From NCBI GenBank assembly GCA_016714785.1, contig JADKCC010000002.1:868001-932000 (forward strand): a stretch of DNA of 64,000 bases. The letters run 5' to 3'. Source of the stretch: Saprospiraceae bacterium. Its GTDB lineage: Bacteria > Bacteroidota > Bacteroidia > Chitinophagales > Saprospiraceae. Position 1 is the stretch's first letter. The number at the start of each line of letters is the position of its first letter. Positions 63,176 to 64,000 of this stretch are shown in pieces. The notes under the pieces are model-generated. The model had not been told where the DNA came from and made no database searches. It saw only the letters and a program-made list of their open reading frames with translations. Made by a program: the position numbers and the translations under genes.

Positions 63176-64000
63176 ATGAGTCGATTCATATTCATCATCT
63201 TTGTAGGTTTATTGTTTTCTTGCAATTCCAAAATAATAATGGCACAAAACGACGTACTTTTATTCATCAGATGCATTCTCTGTGCACAAGGACAAAGTCA
63301 TTCAGGGCAGTAATATGGCCGTCATTCATGACAGAAATCACATGAGTTCTAACTATAGTAGTCCTGCAAGTGAGACTTTCTCGAGAGTGATAAGTTTTAA
63401 ATTTTCTATCAACGAAAAAGACAATGAATTGCCATTCGGAGTCGATCATCAGGTCATTATAGGGGATCAAGACCACGAGTCACCATTGATTACATTCGGT
63501 AAAATGCCACTACGCATTACTGAAAAGCCTGCATCTTATCTTCCGCCCAATCACAAGTACACGTTCAAGGTAGATATGTCTCCTGTGCTGGAGCAGTTTG
63601 AAAAACAGGGATATTATGAAATGTATAATGGGAATAGAATATCGAAGGATGATTTTAAAGGTTTTTATATTGCAGGAGGGTCAGACCTTTGAGTTGGGAT
63701 TTTGTAGGTTTGAGTGGTAAAGGTTTAAAGCTAATTCCTACAGGCGAAGGTCATATTTATGCCATCACCTTAAATATGAATCCCTATGATGATAGTCAAA
63801 AGGATACACGACATTGGCATAAAACTGTCCACACAGCTGATAATCCAAGTTATACTTCTGATCAGATCATCGTGGATGCTTTGTACAACTTATCTTGCGA
63901 AGAAGCCAAACGCAACATAGAAGCAGATAGCACCTTGCGTACAGGTGCAAAATGGAGTGGTGTATGGACACGAGATATTTCATACAGCATCTTATTGGCT
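63176..64000 (+). CDS. Six-hairpin glycosidase-like protein, partial and frameshifted
   Basis: Reading requires three segments: 63176-~63270 (signal peptide FIFIIFVGLLFSCNS), ~63265-63692 in another frame (FSVHKDKVIQGSNMAVIHDR through KGFYIAGGSDL), and ~63686 to the window end back in the first frame (PLSWDFVGLSGKGLKLIPTG, RTGAKWSGVWTRDISYSI). The WTRDISYS motif is typical of alpha/alpha six-hairpin glycosidases such as debranching or GH63-like enzymes. The gene continues beyond the window. Two compensating frameshifts suggest sequence errors or a decaying gene. Confidence 0.6.

Overview
The window is an AT-rich chromosomal segment from a member of the Bacteroidota, most likely a Saprospiria/Chitinophagia-type heterotroph (the class is inference). 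The phylum call rests on several things seen together: secreted proteins ending in type IX secretion (T9SS) type A sorting domains, a PorP/SprF barrel next to a PorE-like TPR/WD40/CRD/OmpA protein, a six-gene Na+-NQR operon, a DUF1573 protein, a DUF3109 protein, and several promoters of the Bacteroidota form TTTG-N19-22-TAnnTTTG.

Layout. 1-2501: three-gene ATP-grasp / class I amidotransferase / ATP-grasp-like operon. 2574-5408: NYN-LOTUS protein, then a four-helix-bundle gene set between short-word repeat arrays of opposite orientation, then a GC-richer dinB. 5384-7049: a tightly coupled TIR protein plus KGGVGR-type P-loop ATPase pair on the minus strand, a candidate immune/signalling module. 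7411-14740: a T9SS cargo protein, a CPBP protease-cdsA-psd phospholipid operon, a beta-barrel/lipoprotein pair and an RprXY-like two-component system. 14913-25795: DUF1573, a T9SS chitinase, a LuxR-type regulator with a degenerate receiver, a TonB_C-like protein, a barrel protein, a large conserved hypothetical, a GH13 amylase lipoprotein, tRNA-Phe, an MtfA-like protein with a degenerate active site, MGMT and an RRM protein.

26005-28756 holds three tandem ~917-bp copies of an Rpn/PD-(D/E)XK nuclease gene; only the middle copy is intact. 29060-32794: Lhr-like DEXH helicase, a CAU tRNA and a LytTR response regulator. 32795-33873 is a gene-free kilobase with an inverted repeat and a degenerate 21-bp tandem repeat. 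It is followed by the PorP/PorE-like pair, nqrABCDEF, a YeaQ-type membrane protein, dnaX-crp-DUF3109, thrS, a T9SS protein with Asp-box repeats, an ABC-F ATPase, and a giant secreted 'GFN' solenoid repeat protein.

56994-59616 is a three-gene operon of an ATP-dependent DNA ligase-like enzyme with an extra C-terminal domain and two uncharacterised partners. With the TIR/ATPase pair it is the best candidate here for an undescribed system. Upstream of it lie 1.8 kb of palindromic repeats and gene remnants, then two lipoproteins and a frameshifted six-hairpin glycosidase that runs off the window.

Several genes that should be intact (thrS, porP, the GFN protein, the last glycosidase) carry single frameshifts, so base-level assembly errors are likely. 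Functional calls come from reading motifs by eye; no database search was possible.
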